A stretch of 64,000 nucleotides of DNA from Bacteroidales bacterium UBA5536. Lineage in GTDB: Bacteria > Bacteroidota > Bacteroidia > Bacteroidales > F082. The position numbers were made by a program, and so were the translations under genes. The stretch lies in contig DINQ01000020.1 in the NCBI GenBank assembly GCA_002426795.1, positions 71,017-135,016 on the forward strand. Reading direction: 5' to 3'. Positions 36,219 to 43,622 of this stretch are shown here, one piece after another. The notes below the pieces were generated by a model that worked only from the letters and a program-made list of their open reading frames with translations, was not told the origin of the DNA and did no database searches. Every line of letters begins with the position of its first letter. Position 1 is the stretch's first letter.

Positions 36219-37293
36219 GTTTGAACAGCAGTGGCTGCAGGATGCCGTTAGGACCTTGACTGAAAATTTTTATGGTCGAGTTGGGTGGCAGAGTCCTTCG
36301 AATATCGCATTGGTTAAGTACTGGGGAAAACATGGAAATCAGCTGCCAAACAATCCCTCTGTGAGTTTTACGCTGAACACTTCACGCACAGAAACCACGA
36401 TAGATTATTCGGTTCATTCAGGGGAACAGTTACAGATGAAATTTTTCTTTGAAGGGGTGGAGAATGAATTGTTTGGCGTTAAGGTAAAACGTTTTCTTGA
36501 AAGTATTTTGCCCTATTTTCCTTTTCTTAACCAGCTATCATTAACGATTCACAGTAATAATACTTTTCCGCATTCATCGGGTATTGCCTCAAGTGCCTCT
36601 TCGATGAGTGCACTGGTGATGGCATTGCTCGAGATTGAATCGAAAGCGACAAATCAGCCCATCGACCTCAAAAAAGCATCCTATTTTGCCCGATTGGGCT
36701 CAGGTAGTGCTTCGCGTTCTGTTTATCCACAAGCATCCTTGTGGGGAAAAACCGAAGCGCTTGAAGAGAGCGATGACCAATTTGCTGTGCCAATGGCGCA
36801 AGCCTTGCATCCTGTTTTTGCTGGTTACCACGATAGCATCCTTATCATCAGTGCTGAAAAAAAAGAGGTTTCGAGCAGAGTAGGGCATAACTTGATGGTA
36901 AACAATCCCTTTGCTGACGTAAGGTATCAACAGGCCATACAAAACACCGAAGTTCTTATTCAGGCATTGCAAAAGGGCGACTTAGAAACTTTTATGCGAA
37001 TCACAGAAGCTGAAGCTTTGCAACTACATGCCCTCATGATGACCTCGCAGCCTTCATTTTTACTTATGCAGCCAAACTCACTGGCAGTAATGGCTGCTGT
37101 GAAACGGTTTAGAAACGAGCAAAAAGTACCGGTTTGTTTTACACTTGATGCCGGACCCAACCTGCATTTATTGTATCCCGATGATGTGCGGGAGCAGGTG
37201 CTTCAATTCATCAACGAAAGTTTGCTTTCTTATACACATGAAAATCAGTGGATTGATGACCATGTGGGTGAAGGGCCTTCCAGATTATTTTAA
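36208..37293 (+). CDS. mvaD: Diphosphomevalonate decarboxylase
   Basis: 361 residues. ATP-dependent decarboxylation of mevalonate diphosphate to isopentenyl diphosphate. Conserved WQSPSNIALVKYWGKHGNQ, PNNPSVSFTLN, FPHSSGIASSASSMSALV (ATP loop) and the catalytic Asp in FTLDAGPNLHLLYP. The start is TTG at 36208 inside the end of the preceding gene; this places 28 residues before the conserved SPSNIAL motif, in agreement with relatives, and no in-frame ATG occurs earlier in the conserved part. Translation is probably coupled to the kinase upstream. Confidence 0.9.
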   Translation: MKNKFEQQWLQDAVRTLTENFYGRVGWQSPSNIALVKYWGKHGNQLPNNPSVSFTLNTSRTETTIDYSVHSGEQLQMKFFFEGVENELFGVKVKRFLESILPYFPFLNQLSLTIHSNNTFPHSSGIASSASSMSALVMALLEIESKATNQPIDLKKASYFARLGSGSASRSVYPQASLWGKTEALEESDDQFAVPMAQALHPVFAGYHDSILIISAEKKEVSSRVGHNLMVNNPFADVRYQQAIQNTEVLIQALQKGDLETFMRITEAEALQLHALMMTSQPSFLLMQPNSLAVMAAVKRFRNEQKVPVCFTLDAGPNLHLLYPDDVREQVLQFINESLLSYTHENQWIDDHVGEGPSRLF

Positions 37294-37304
37294 TACCTGA
37301 GTTT

Positions 37305-38219
37305 GTGGAAAAGCAATACTTTGGTAAAATCCTGCTTTTTGGCGAATACAGTATCATCTGTGGATCGAAAGGACTTGTAGTGCCTTATACCACAGCTTCC
37401 GGACAATGGAAGTATACTGATAATAAAACCGAAAACCCAGATTTTTATCGAGATTCATCCAAACATTTGCTGGCGTTTACGGCTTACCTTGGCAAACAGG
37501 ATCAGCTCAAAGAACTACTTGACCTCCAGTTGCTGCAACATGAGCTCCAGAATGGACTCTATTTCGACTCCAACATTCCTCAAGGCTATGGTGCAGGTAG
37601 TTCAGGGGCCCTGGTAGCTGCTGTTTTCGATCGTTTTTCCCGGAAATCTTTGCCTGCCAAACTATCATTATTAAAAAGCTTGTTTGCGCTGGCTGAATCG
37701 TTTTTTCATGGTTCTAGTTCGGGCATTGACCCTCTGGCCTGCTACCTAAATGAAACGCTTTTGATTGGTCCGGAGAATAAAATTGAAGTCATCGACAATC
37801 CGCTCACTAATCTGCGATCTGTCGCAGTAGCCGTGTTTCTGCTCGACACCAAATCCACAGGCATTACAGCGCCTTTGGTACAATATTTTCGGCAGCGGCT
37901 GCACGAATACAAGTTTTATCGTGCTTTGCATGAGGTATATATTCCATCAACCGATCTGGCAATAAACCAGTTGATTGGCAATGACCAGTCTGCCTTTATG
38001 GAGACATTGACCAAAATTGCTGTATTTCAACGCCACGAAATGACTAAAATGATTCCGGATGGTTTTGCTGAATATTTTGGACAATCGACAAAAAATCAGC
38101 CATTTACGCTTAAACTATGCGGATCAGGTGGTGGTGGTTTTCTGCTTGGTTTTACTGTTGATAAAGTGAAAACTACGGATTTTTTCACTAGAAGAGACTT
38201 TAATTTTCAATGGCTTTAA
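37305..38219 (+). CDS. Mevalonate kinase-like GHMP kinase
   Basis: 304 residues. GHMP kinase with FGKILLFGEYSIICGSKGL at the N terminus, ATP loop QGYGAGSSGALVAA, GSSSGIDPLACYLN (ligand region) and motif 3 LCGSGGGGFLLGF. Would phosphorylate mevalonate to 5-phosphomevalonate. Start is GTG at 37305, 12 bp after mvaD. The stop codon overlaps an ATG (TAATG at 38217-38221) in frame with the next gene. Confidence 0.85.
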   Translation: MEKQYFGKILLFGEYSIICGSKGLVVPYTTASGQWKYTDNKTENPDFYRDSSKHLLAFTAYLGKQDQLKELLDLQLLQHELQNGLYFDSNIPQGYGAGSSGALVAAVFDRFSRKSLPAKLSLLKSLFALAESFFHGSSSGIDPLACYLNETLLIGPENKIEVIDNPLTNLRSVAVAVFLLDTKSTGITAPLVQYFRQRLHEYKFYRALHEVYIPSTDLAINQLIGNDQSAFMETLTKIAVFQRHEMTKMIPDGFAEYFGQSTKNQPFTLKLCGSGGGGFLLGFTVDKVKTTDFFTRRDFNFQWL

Positions 38220-38233
38220 TGAACCTTCCGGTT

Positions 38234-39103
38234 ATGAAACTTAGATTTATTATTACTTCAACTTTGTTTTTCGTTTTTGGCAGTCTAACATGTGTAACGG
38301 CTCAAAATGAGGCCAGAATGATTCCAGCCGGCAAGCTTTACATTATCGGTGGAGGCCAGCGACCCGCCTCTATGGTGCAGGAAATCATTCAGTTGGCAAA
38401 TGTACATCCAACGACTGATTATGGAGTTATCCTTCCCATGGCCAGCAGCGAACCCGACTCAGCATTTTACTACGCAAGACAATCATTTGAACGTGAAGGA
38501 TTTGCAAGTTGGGTTAATTTCAACTTGCAAAACAGGGATGAAATGACAGCTGCCAAGCTGGATTCATTGCGACAGGCCAAACTGATTTATATCTCCGGAG
38601 GCGATCAAAATATATTGATGAAAATTGTAAAAAACTCCCCTTTGCATCAGGCTATTATCGATGCTTACCAAAACGGGGCTCTGATTGCCGGAACAAGCGC
38701 AGGAGCGGCAGTTCAAAGCAAAAAGATGATTACCGGAAACGAACTAAAACACCCGGAATATACTGGAGAATACCGAAGCATAGAGGCTGAAAATATTGAG
38801 ATTGGTGAAGGCCTGGGATTGCTGCCCACCGCCATTATCGATCAGCATTTTATAAAAAGAATGCGGATGAACAGACTGATCGCAGCAGCGATTGAAAATC
38901 CTGATTATTTATTGATTGGCATAGATGAATCAACAGCAATTCTCGTTGAGGGAGAAATTGCGACTGTAAGAGGCCAATCGCAGGTAGTTGTGCTACAGAA
39001 CCGAAATAAAATTAAAACTGAGCAGAACGGACTACTGGGCACTACCGGACTCGAACTTGGCGTGTATCTACCAGGTCAAACATTTAGCGTTATCCCTAAA
39101 TAG
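38234..39103 (+). CDS. Secreted cyanophycinase-like S51 family peptidase
   Basis: 289 residues with a signal peptide (MKLRFIITSTLFFVFG... cut near TAQ). The class I glutamine-amidotransferase-like fold of peptidase family S51 is shown by LYIIGGGQRPASM, YISGGDQNILM and the nucleophile elbow AGTSAGAAVQS (Ser). S51 members cleave cyanophycin or alpha-aspartyl dipeptides; the polymer or peptide used here is unknown. It follows mevalonate kinase with a possible TAATG start at 38219 or the chosen ATG 38234. Why an exported peptidase shares this operon is unclear; iadA, another Asp-peptide enzyme, lies 1 kb away. A terminator follows directly. Confidence 0.8.
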   Translation: MKLRFIITSTLFFVFGSLTCVTAQNEARMIPAGKLYIIGGGQRPASMVQEIIQLANVHPTTDYGVILPMASSEPDSAFYYARQSFEREGFASWVNFNLQNRDEMTAAKLDSLRQAKLIYISGGDQNILMKIVKNSPLHQAIIDAYQNGALIAGTSAGAAVQSKKMITGNELKHPEYTGEYRSIEAENIEIGEGLGLLPTAIIDQHFIKRMRMNRLIAAAIENPDYLLIGIDESTAILVEGEIATVRGQSQVVVLQNRNKIKTEQNGLLGTTGLELGVYLPGQTFSVIPK

Positions 39104-39131
39104 AAAAAGGATCTTCAGCAGAGATCCTTTT
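39104..39131 (+). terminator. Rho-independent terminator of the mevalonate operon
   Basis: AAAAGGATCT (39105-39114), loop TCAGCAG, AGATCCTTTT (39122-39131), starting at the preceding stop codon. Bidirectional with the convergent gene at 39155. Confidence 0.88.
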
Positions 39132-39154
39132 CCAAACCTTTGTTTACCAGTTTT

Positions 39155-39946
39155 TTATTGTTTGATCATCTTTTGGGTATAGATGGGCTTATTGTTTTGT
39201 ATCACTGTTACAAAATAGAAACCACTGTTTAAGCTTGAAGTTTCCACTTTGTGTATCATAGCGTTTTCAGTTTGCAATACAACCTGACCTAAAACAGTTC
39301 TTAACAGCACCTGGCATTTTTCCGCTGACTGAATCTGCAAAACATTATTGAAAGGATTTGGAAACACCTGCAAAGCAGCTTGTTCTGCTTCTCCAATACC
39401 AACACCATCCCAAAGTTCGAAACTGCCATTGGCAACCCGGTTGATTCCATCAACATCAAAATGCACATCATCGAGGTAAATAATTGCTTCGTCAACAAAG
39501 CCATCCTGGTCGTAAAATTTGACCCAAACATAACCTTCCACAGCACCTCCGGGCACAACACCCGACCAGCTAATTTGACTCCAACCGGCTTGGTCTTCGC
39601 TGTAAACAGGTACTTCGCCGTAGATATCATTTCCATCTGCATCATAAAACTCGGCATACACCTTAATGCGTGCTCTGGGTTCATCATCGAGTACCATAAG
39701 GGAGAAAGTATAATTTTCACCTTCGGTAACAGGGTAGTTGAACGAGAAAAGATAGGGAACTTCTGCTTGTTCAAGAACCGCTTTGCAACTGAAATCTCCG
39801 CTAAAAACAGTTTCGGTGTCGGGGAAAAGGCTAAGGTCGATTCCTGGATTTACCATATCGGTAAACCAGCTGTTTGGCATTGATTGCCCCAATGATGTAA
39901 GGACAAAGGTCATGGCTATGGCCATAAAAAGTAGATTTTTTTTCAT
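39155..39946 (-). CDS. T9SS-secreted protein with C-terminal sorting domain
   Basis: 263 residues. Signal peptide MKKNLLFMAIAMTFVLTSLG, then a jelly-roll-like module (about 25-175) with VTEGENYTFSLMV, IKVYAEFYDADGND and EAIIYLDDVHFDVD, similar to carbohydrate-binding domains, and a type A T9SS sorting domain (about 190-263): VFPNPFNNVLQI, LGQVVLQ, LNSGFYFVTVIQNN and the basic KMIKQ end. It should pass the Sec system, then T9SS, and be anchored or released. The substrate bound is unknown. An 11-bp inverted repeat spans the leader and overlaps the start codon. Confidence 0.9.
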   Translation of the reverse strand: MKKNLLFMAIAMTFVLTSLGQSMPNSWFTDMVNPGIDLSLFPDTETVFSGDFSCKAVLEQAEVPYLFSFNYPVTEGENYTFSLMVLDDEPRARIKVYAEFYDADGNDIYGEVPVYSEDQAGWSQISWSGVVPGGAVEGYVWVKFYDQDGFVDEAIIYLDDVHFDVDGINRVANGSFELWDGVGIGEAEQAALQVFPNPFNNVLQIQSAEKCQVLLRTVLGQVVLQTENAMIHKVETSSLNSGFYFVTVIQNNKPIYTQKMIKQ

Positions 39947-40005
39947 AAGTATTGATTGATTTGGTTTTACAAATGCATAGTCGTTTGCTATGCCTCAATA
40001 CTTAT
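39945..40005 (-). promoter_or_regulatory. Inverted-repeat leader overlapping the start codon of the T9SS cargo gene
   Basis: On the minus strand ATAAGTATTGA (40005-39995) is followed by an inner hairpin GCATAG/CTATGC (39993-39988 and 39980-39975, 7-nt loop) and then TCAATACTTAT (39955-39945), which is the perfect 11-bp complement of the first arm. The last two bases are the A and T of the ATG. In RNA this could hide the start codon. If transcription starts inside this region it is only a DNA palindrome; the start site is unknown. Confidence 0.45.
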
Positions 40006-40069
40006 ACACCTTTAAAAGCCAAAACACGTAAGCGGCATCTGATGAGGACCAATAAAGAAGTTAAAAACC

Positions 40070-41230
40070 TTATTTTTCGTAAGGTCCTTTGCGGACCACT
40101 TGACCATCCAGCATCATCCACTGGCCCATGGCCATGACCGATTTGAGGTTAAAATTTGAATCAATCAAAAGAAGATCGGCATCTTTGCCGGCAGAAATTT
40201 GCCCTTTCTGCCGAAGCTTGAGAATTCGGGCCGGGTTTGATGTGATTGTTTGCAGAGCGGTGGAAATGGCGATTTTTTCGCGTTTGATCAGGTCGACCCA
40301 CTCATCGTACAGCGATTTCAACAAACCCATTTCCAATCGAACCAAATTCCCTTTTTCATCAAAGTGTGGAAGCGAACCAAAGGCATCTGAAGTCATGGTG
40401 ATGTGTTCAGCTGGTACACCGGCCTCCAGAAACCCTTTTACAGCTGTCGAAGGTTTTACTTCAATATCAGCAAAATAGGGATAAGAGCTGGTTGTAACAT
40501 CTACATAACCTTTCTTGCCGAATTGTTTCGCATCTTCAAAAATGTAGTGGTTTCGGTTGCAGTGGGTTGGCAGAAACTGTGTGAGTTTCAACTCGCTTCG
40601 CAATGCCACTTCGTAAAGAGGTGCAAATGGATTTTGTGCGTCGCCCATGTGAATATTTAAAATGCCGGCTTTTCCACCAAGCATACCGCCAACTCGTGCA
40701 TGTGCGGTGAGGTGGATCAGCTCGTCGATGGTAGGATGCGAAGAGCGGTGATCTGAGAGTGCAATTTCGCCAACACCAATCACTTCGTCAACCAGGCTGA
40801 GGTCGCGTCCTACATCACCAGTTAGTGTGGGAGTGGGCACCTGATATGCCCCGGCATACATCCAGGCCGAAACTCCCTGCTCGCGCAGTGATTTCACCTT
40901 CATCAATACTGATTCGAAGCTACGCGTAAAGCCATCAGTGCCCAAACAACCAACAACTGAGGTTACACCAGCTTCTATCATATGCGAAAGTTGCATTTCA
41001 GGCGTGCGGGTCGAAGGGCCTCCCTCGCCTCCGGCACCTGCGATGTGTACGTGCGCATCAATAAACCCAGGCACCATCATCATGCCTGATGCGTCAATTG
41101 TATCGGCCAAAGCTGAACTGAGTTCTTCGATATGTGGTAGAACGGAGATGATTTTGCCTCCGGCAATCAACACATCATGTTTACCCATGAAATCAGGATT
41201 ATATAATTCAACATTGCGAATGAGGATCAT
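40070..41230 (-). CDS. iadA: Isoaspartyl dipeptidase (beta-aspartyl peptidase, M38)
   Basis: 386 residues. Removes isoaspartyl residues from dipeptides left by protein damage. Amidohydrolase barrel with metal ligands in FIDAHVHIAG (His-x-His), ILNIHMGDAQ, LPTHCNRN and the catalytic Asp in TSDAFGSLP; GGEGGPSTRTPE is the substrate loop. ATG 41230 begins MILIRNVELYNPD as in relatives; ATG 41257 would add nine residues as in E. coli. The gene is alone on its strand, downstream of nothing obvious. It ends 124 bp before the T9SS cargo gene start. Confidence 0.92.
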   Translation of the reverse strand: MILIRNVELYNPDFMGKHDVLIAGGKIISVLPHIEELSSALADTIDASGMMMVPGFIDAHVHIAGAGGEGGPSTRTPEMQLSHMIEAGVTSVVGCLGTDGFTRSFESVLMKVKSLREQGVSAWMYAGAYQVPTPTLTGDVGRDLSLVDEVIGVGEIALSDHRSSHPTIDELIHLTAHARVGGMLGGKAGILNIHMGDAQNPFAPLYEVALRSELKLTQFLPTHCNRNHYIFEDAKQFGKKGYVDVTTSSYPYFADIEVKPSTAVKGFLEAGVPAEHITMTSDAFGSLPHFDEKGNLVRLEMGLLKSLYDEWVDLIKREKIAISTALQTITSNPARILKLRQKGQISAGKDADLLLIDSNFNLKSVMAMGQWMMLDGQVVRKGPYEK

Positions 41231-41439
41231 CTTTGTTAATTGTTCTGTAAGGGGCATGCTGCAAGGGTTTTTGAAATCAATGAGGTCAAAAGTAGCGATT
41301 CTTTTCAAGATATCAAATTTGGAGATTGGGGCAATTTAAGGCGTAGGTCTATCGTTTAAAAATGGAGTAATATTTCTCAAACGCAGCTCTCATGAGCGGT
41401 TTTGATACTACCTTTGTACCTCAATTAAAGTCCATATCC

Positions 41440-42318
41440 ATGAAAAAGTTTGTTTTTTATTTTCTACCTTTTGTCACTTTGTTGCTTGTTTCATCCTGTA
41501 CCGAAAAGTACAAAAAAGAGATCGAGCGATTGAAATCAACCAATGACAGCCTGCTTACCCAGGGTACAGAAAAGGATGCTTTTTCGATGGAATACGTCAA
41601 GGCATTCAATGCCATTCAGGCCAATCTGGACTCGATCAAACAGAAAGAGCAAATGATCAGCGATATCAGTTCCGAATCCAATCCTGAGCTGAAGCTGAAA
41701 AAGGAAGACCAAATCAACCGCGATATTGACGCCATTTATAATCTCCTGATTAAGAATCGGGCGATCGTAGCCAAATTGCAAAATCAGCTCAAGAATGCCG
41801 GCCTGAAAAATGCCGAACTGGAGAAAATGATTGCGAATCTGAACTACCAGATCCAATCGAAAGATGCCGAAATCAGTCTGTTGAAAGAAGAACTGGCCGG
41901 AAAAAATGTTCAGATTCGTGATCTTGAAGTTAACCTGGAGCAGAAGGAAGCCATCAACCGTGAAAGAGCTGCTCAGATTGAAGCAAAAGTGCTTGAACTT
42001 AATACTGTTTACTACATCATTGGTACACGAAAGAATCTTCAGGAGCAGCAAATTGTTACAAAAGAAGGTGGTTTCATCGGACTGGGTAAATCGAGTAAAG
42101 TGAACGAAAATTTTGACAAAAGTCTGTTCACCAAGGCTGACTTGCGTGATTTGCGTGCATTGCCCGTTTTCAGTAAAAAAGCGCAATTGCTAAGTATTCA
42201 TCCGGCTGGCAGTTACACCCTGGGCGAAGATGGTGCAAAAACCATCGATAGCCTGTACATCGTTCATCCCGATGATTTCTGGAGTGCTTCAAAGTACCTA
42301 GTCCTGATGATTGACTAA
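41440..42318 (+). CDS. Coiled-coil lipoprotein of unknown function
   Basis: 292 residues. Lipobox LVSSC places the lipid on Cys20. Residues about 25-195 are almost all heptads (IERLKSTNDSLLTQG, ELEKMIANLNYQIQSKDAEI, LEVNLEQKEAINRERAAQIE), that is a long coiled coil; the last 90 residues (YYIIGTRKNLQEQQIV, GSYTLGEDGAKTIDSLYIVHP, DFWSASKYLVLMID) form a small globular end that I know only as a conserved uncharacterised part of such Bacteroidota lipoproteins. A TACCTTTG -7 box lies at 41409-41416. Possibly a periplasmic spacer protein; no function is assigned. Confidence 0.75.
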   Translation: MKKFVFYFLPFVTLLLVSSCTEKYKKEIERLKSTNDSLLTQGTEKDAFSMEYVKAFNAIQANLDSIKQKEQMISDISSESNPELKLKKEDQINRDIDAIYNLLIKNRAIVAKLQNQLKNAGLKNAELEKMIANLNYQIQSKDAEISLLKEELAGKNVQIRDLEVNLEQKEAINRERAAQIEAKVLELNTVYYIIGTRKNLQEQQIVTKEGGFIGLGKSSKVNENFDKSLFTKADLRDLRALPVFSKKAQLLSIHPAGSYTLGEDGAKTIDSLYIVHPDDFWSASKYLVLMID

Positions 42319-42333
42319 TTCGGTAAACCGACT

Positions 42334-42365
42334 TTTGCCTTGTAGGCTGAATAGACTTACTTTTG
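42334..42365 (+). promoter_or_regulatory. Predicted promoter for the radical SAM gene
   Basis: TTTG at 42334-42337, 20-bp spacer, TACTTTTG at 42358-42365. The start codon lies 14 nt later. Confidence 0.6.
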
Positions 42366-42378
42366 TTCAAAAAACAAG

Positions 42379-43158
42379 ATGGGCGGTTTCCTTTTTGATG
42401 AAATGATTTTTGGACCGGTGCGTAGCCGGCGTCTGGGTGTATCGCTGGGCATCAACCTTTTGCCATTGCACGCCAAATTTTGCAGTTATAATTGTATTTA
42501 TTGTGAGTGTGGCTGGACGAAAAACCGCAGTGGCATGCGGATTGAGCTGCCCAATGCACAAGATCTTGCCGTGGTTTTGGAACAAAAGCTTCAGGAATTA
42601 TCCGGAACAGATATGGAACCCGACAGCATAACCTTTGCTGGTAATGGCGAGCCTACTATGCACCCTAATTTTGCTGAAATAATTGATCTGACGATCTCTC
42701 TTCGCAACCAATTTGCGCCCAAGGCATTGGTGAGTGTGCTTTCGAATGGAAGTATGCTGCATAAATCTGGTATAACTGAGGCATTGATGAAGGCAGATAA
42801 AGTGATGCTGAAACTAGATGGCGGGACAGAAGAAATCATCCGGAAGATCAACATGCCGTTGAAGGCTTTTAGATTGAGTGAATATGTTAAGCAACTCAAA
42901 CAATTCAACGGAAAGTTGATTATTCAAAGCCTCTTCCTTAGAGGAAAATATAACGGACAGGACGTCGATAATACAAAAATTGAAGAAATTGATGCCTGGC
43001 TGCGGCTGTTGCTCGAAGTTCACCCACTCGAAGTGATGATTTATGCCATCGAGCGGGAAACTCCTGAAGAAGGACTTGAAAAAGTGCCCGAGTCAGAGCT
43101 TGAAATCATTGCTCAACGCGTGCGGTCAGCAGGCTTACCTGCAAGTGTTTTTGCCTGA
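42379..43158 (+). CDS. Radical SAM protein, COG0731-like
   Basis: 259 residues. The cluster motif is KFCSYNCIYCECGWT (C-x3-C-x2-C), and FGPVRSRRLGVSLGINLLP before it is typical of the small radical SAM group grouped with wyosine-synthesis-like COG0731. FAGNGEPTMHP is the GGE-like SAM-binding motif. The archaeal relatives make tRNA wybutosine bases, but bacterial members have no settled role, so no function is claimed. The gene is followed 8 bp later by a small repeat protein and is preceded by a good promoter. Confidence 0.85.
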   Translation: MGGFLFDEMIFGPVRSRRLGVSLGINLLPLHAKFCSYNCIYCECGWTKNRSGMRIELPNAQDLAVVLEQKLQELSGTDMEPDSITFAGNGEPTMHPNFAEIIDLTISLRNQFAPKALVSVLSNGSMLHKSGITEALMKADKVMLKLDGGTEEIIRKINMPLKAFRLSEYVKQLKQFNGKLIIQSLFLRGKYNGQDVDNTKIEEIDAWLRLLLEVHPLEVMIYAIERETPEEGLEKVPESELEIIAQRVRSAGLPASVFA

Positions 43159-43166
43159 ATCAAACT

Positions 43167-43565
43167 ATGCAGCAATATCCGATCAAAATTTTAATGGCAT
43201 TTGCCGAGACCTTTTCAGATCAGGAGCAATTCCACGCCTGGTTGCTCGAAAATGGGTATCCAGAGTTGGCTGCTCTAAGTAGCGCAATCAGGGGCAGTGA
43301 CGAGGCTTTCAACTGGCTCATGCAACATCGGTTTTTTCATTTGGCTGCCTTTGACGGAGCCGTAGATAAACAGGTGAAAGCAAAAATGTGGCTTATCGAA
43401 CATCAGTTTGTTTTATTGGCTAGTTTGGCAGATGCAGTGAATAATGAGCCCGAAGCTATAACCTGGTTTGGCAATCAAGAGTTGGCGATATTTTTGTATG
43501 TCGCTCAGAAAATCAGGGCATTTCGGGAATCACAGACCTACGATTACCACAAAAAACGATTTTAA
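43167..43565 (+). CDS. Small protein with an exact 25-residue repeat
   Basis: 132 residues, cytoplasmic, of no family I recognise. Trp residues at 25, 50, 75 and 100 mark four units of exactly 25 residues: WLLENGYPELAALSSAI, WLMQHRFFHLAAFDGAV, WLIEHQFVLLASLADAV, then a degenerate WFGNQELAIFLYVAQKI. Each unit looks like a helix-turn-helix pair, so the whole may be a short alpha-solenoid. It overlaps nothing, starts 8 bp after the radical SAM gene and shares its transcript; a binding or adaptor role for that enzyme is a guess from position only. Confidence 0.75.
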   Translation: MQQYPIKILMAFAETFSDQEQFHAWLLENGYPELAALSSAIRGSDEAFNWLMQHRFFHLAAFDGAVDKQVKAKMWLIEHQFVLLASLADAVNNEPEAITWFGNQELAIFLYVAQKIRAFRESQTYDYHKKRF

Positions 43566-43597
43566 AAAAAGGAAGCTTCGTGAAAAGCCTCCTTTTA
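43564..43597 (+). terminator. Imperfect hairpin terminator
   Basis: AAAAGGAAGC (43567-43576) pairs imperfectly with GCCTCCTTTT (43587-43596) across a loop of about 10 nt, at the stop codon of the repeat protein. It lies between convergent genes. Confidence 0.45.
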
Positions 43598-43622
43598 CTG
43601 TATTCATTCCAAAAAAGCTGAA

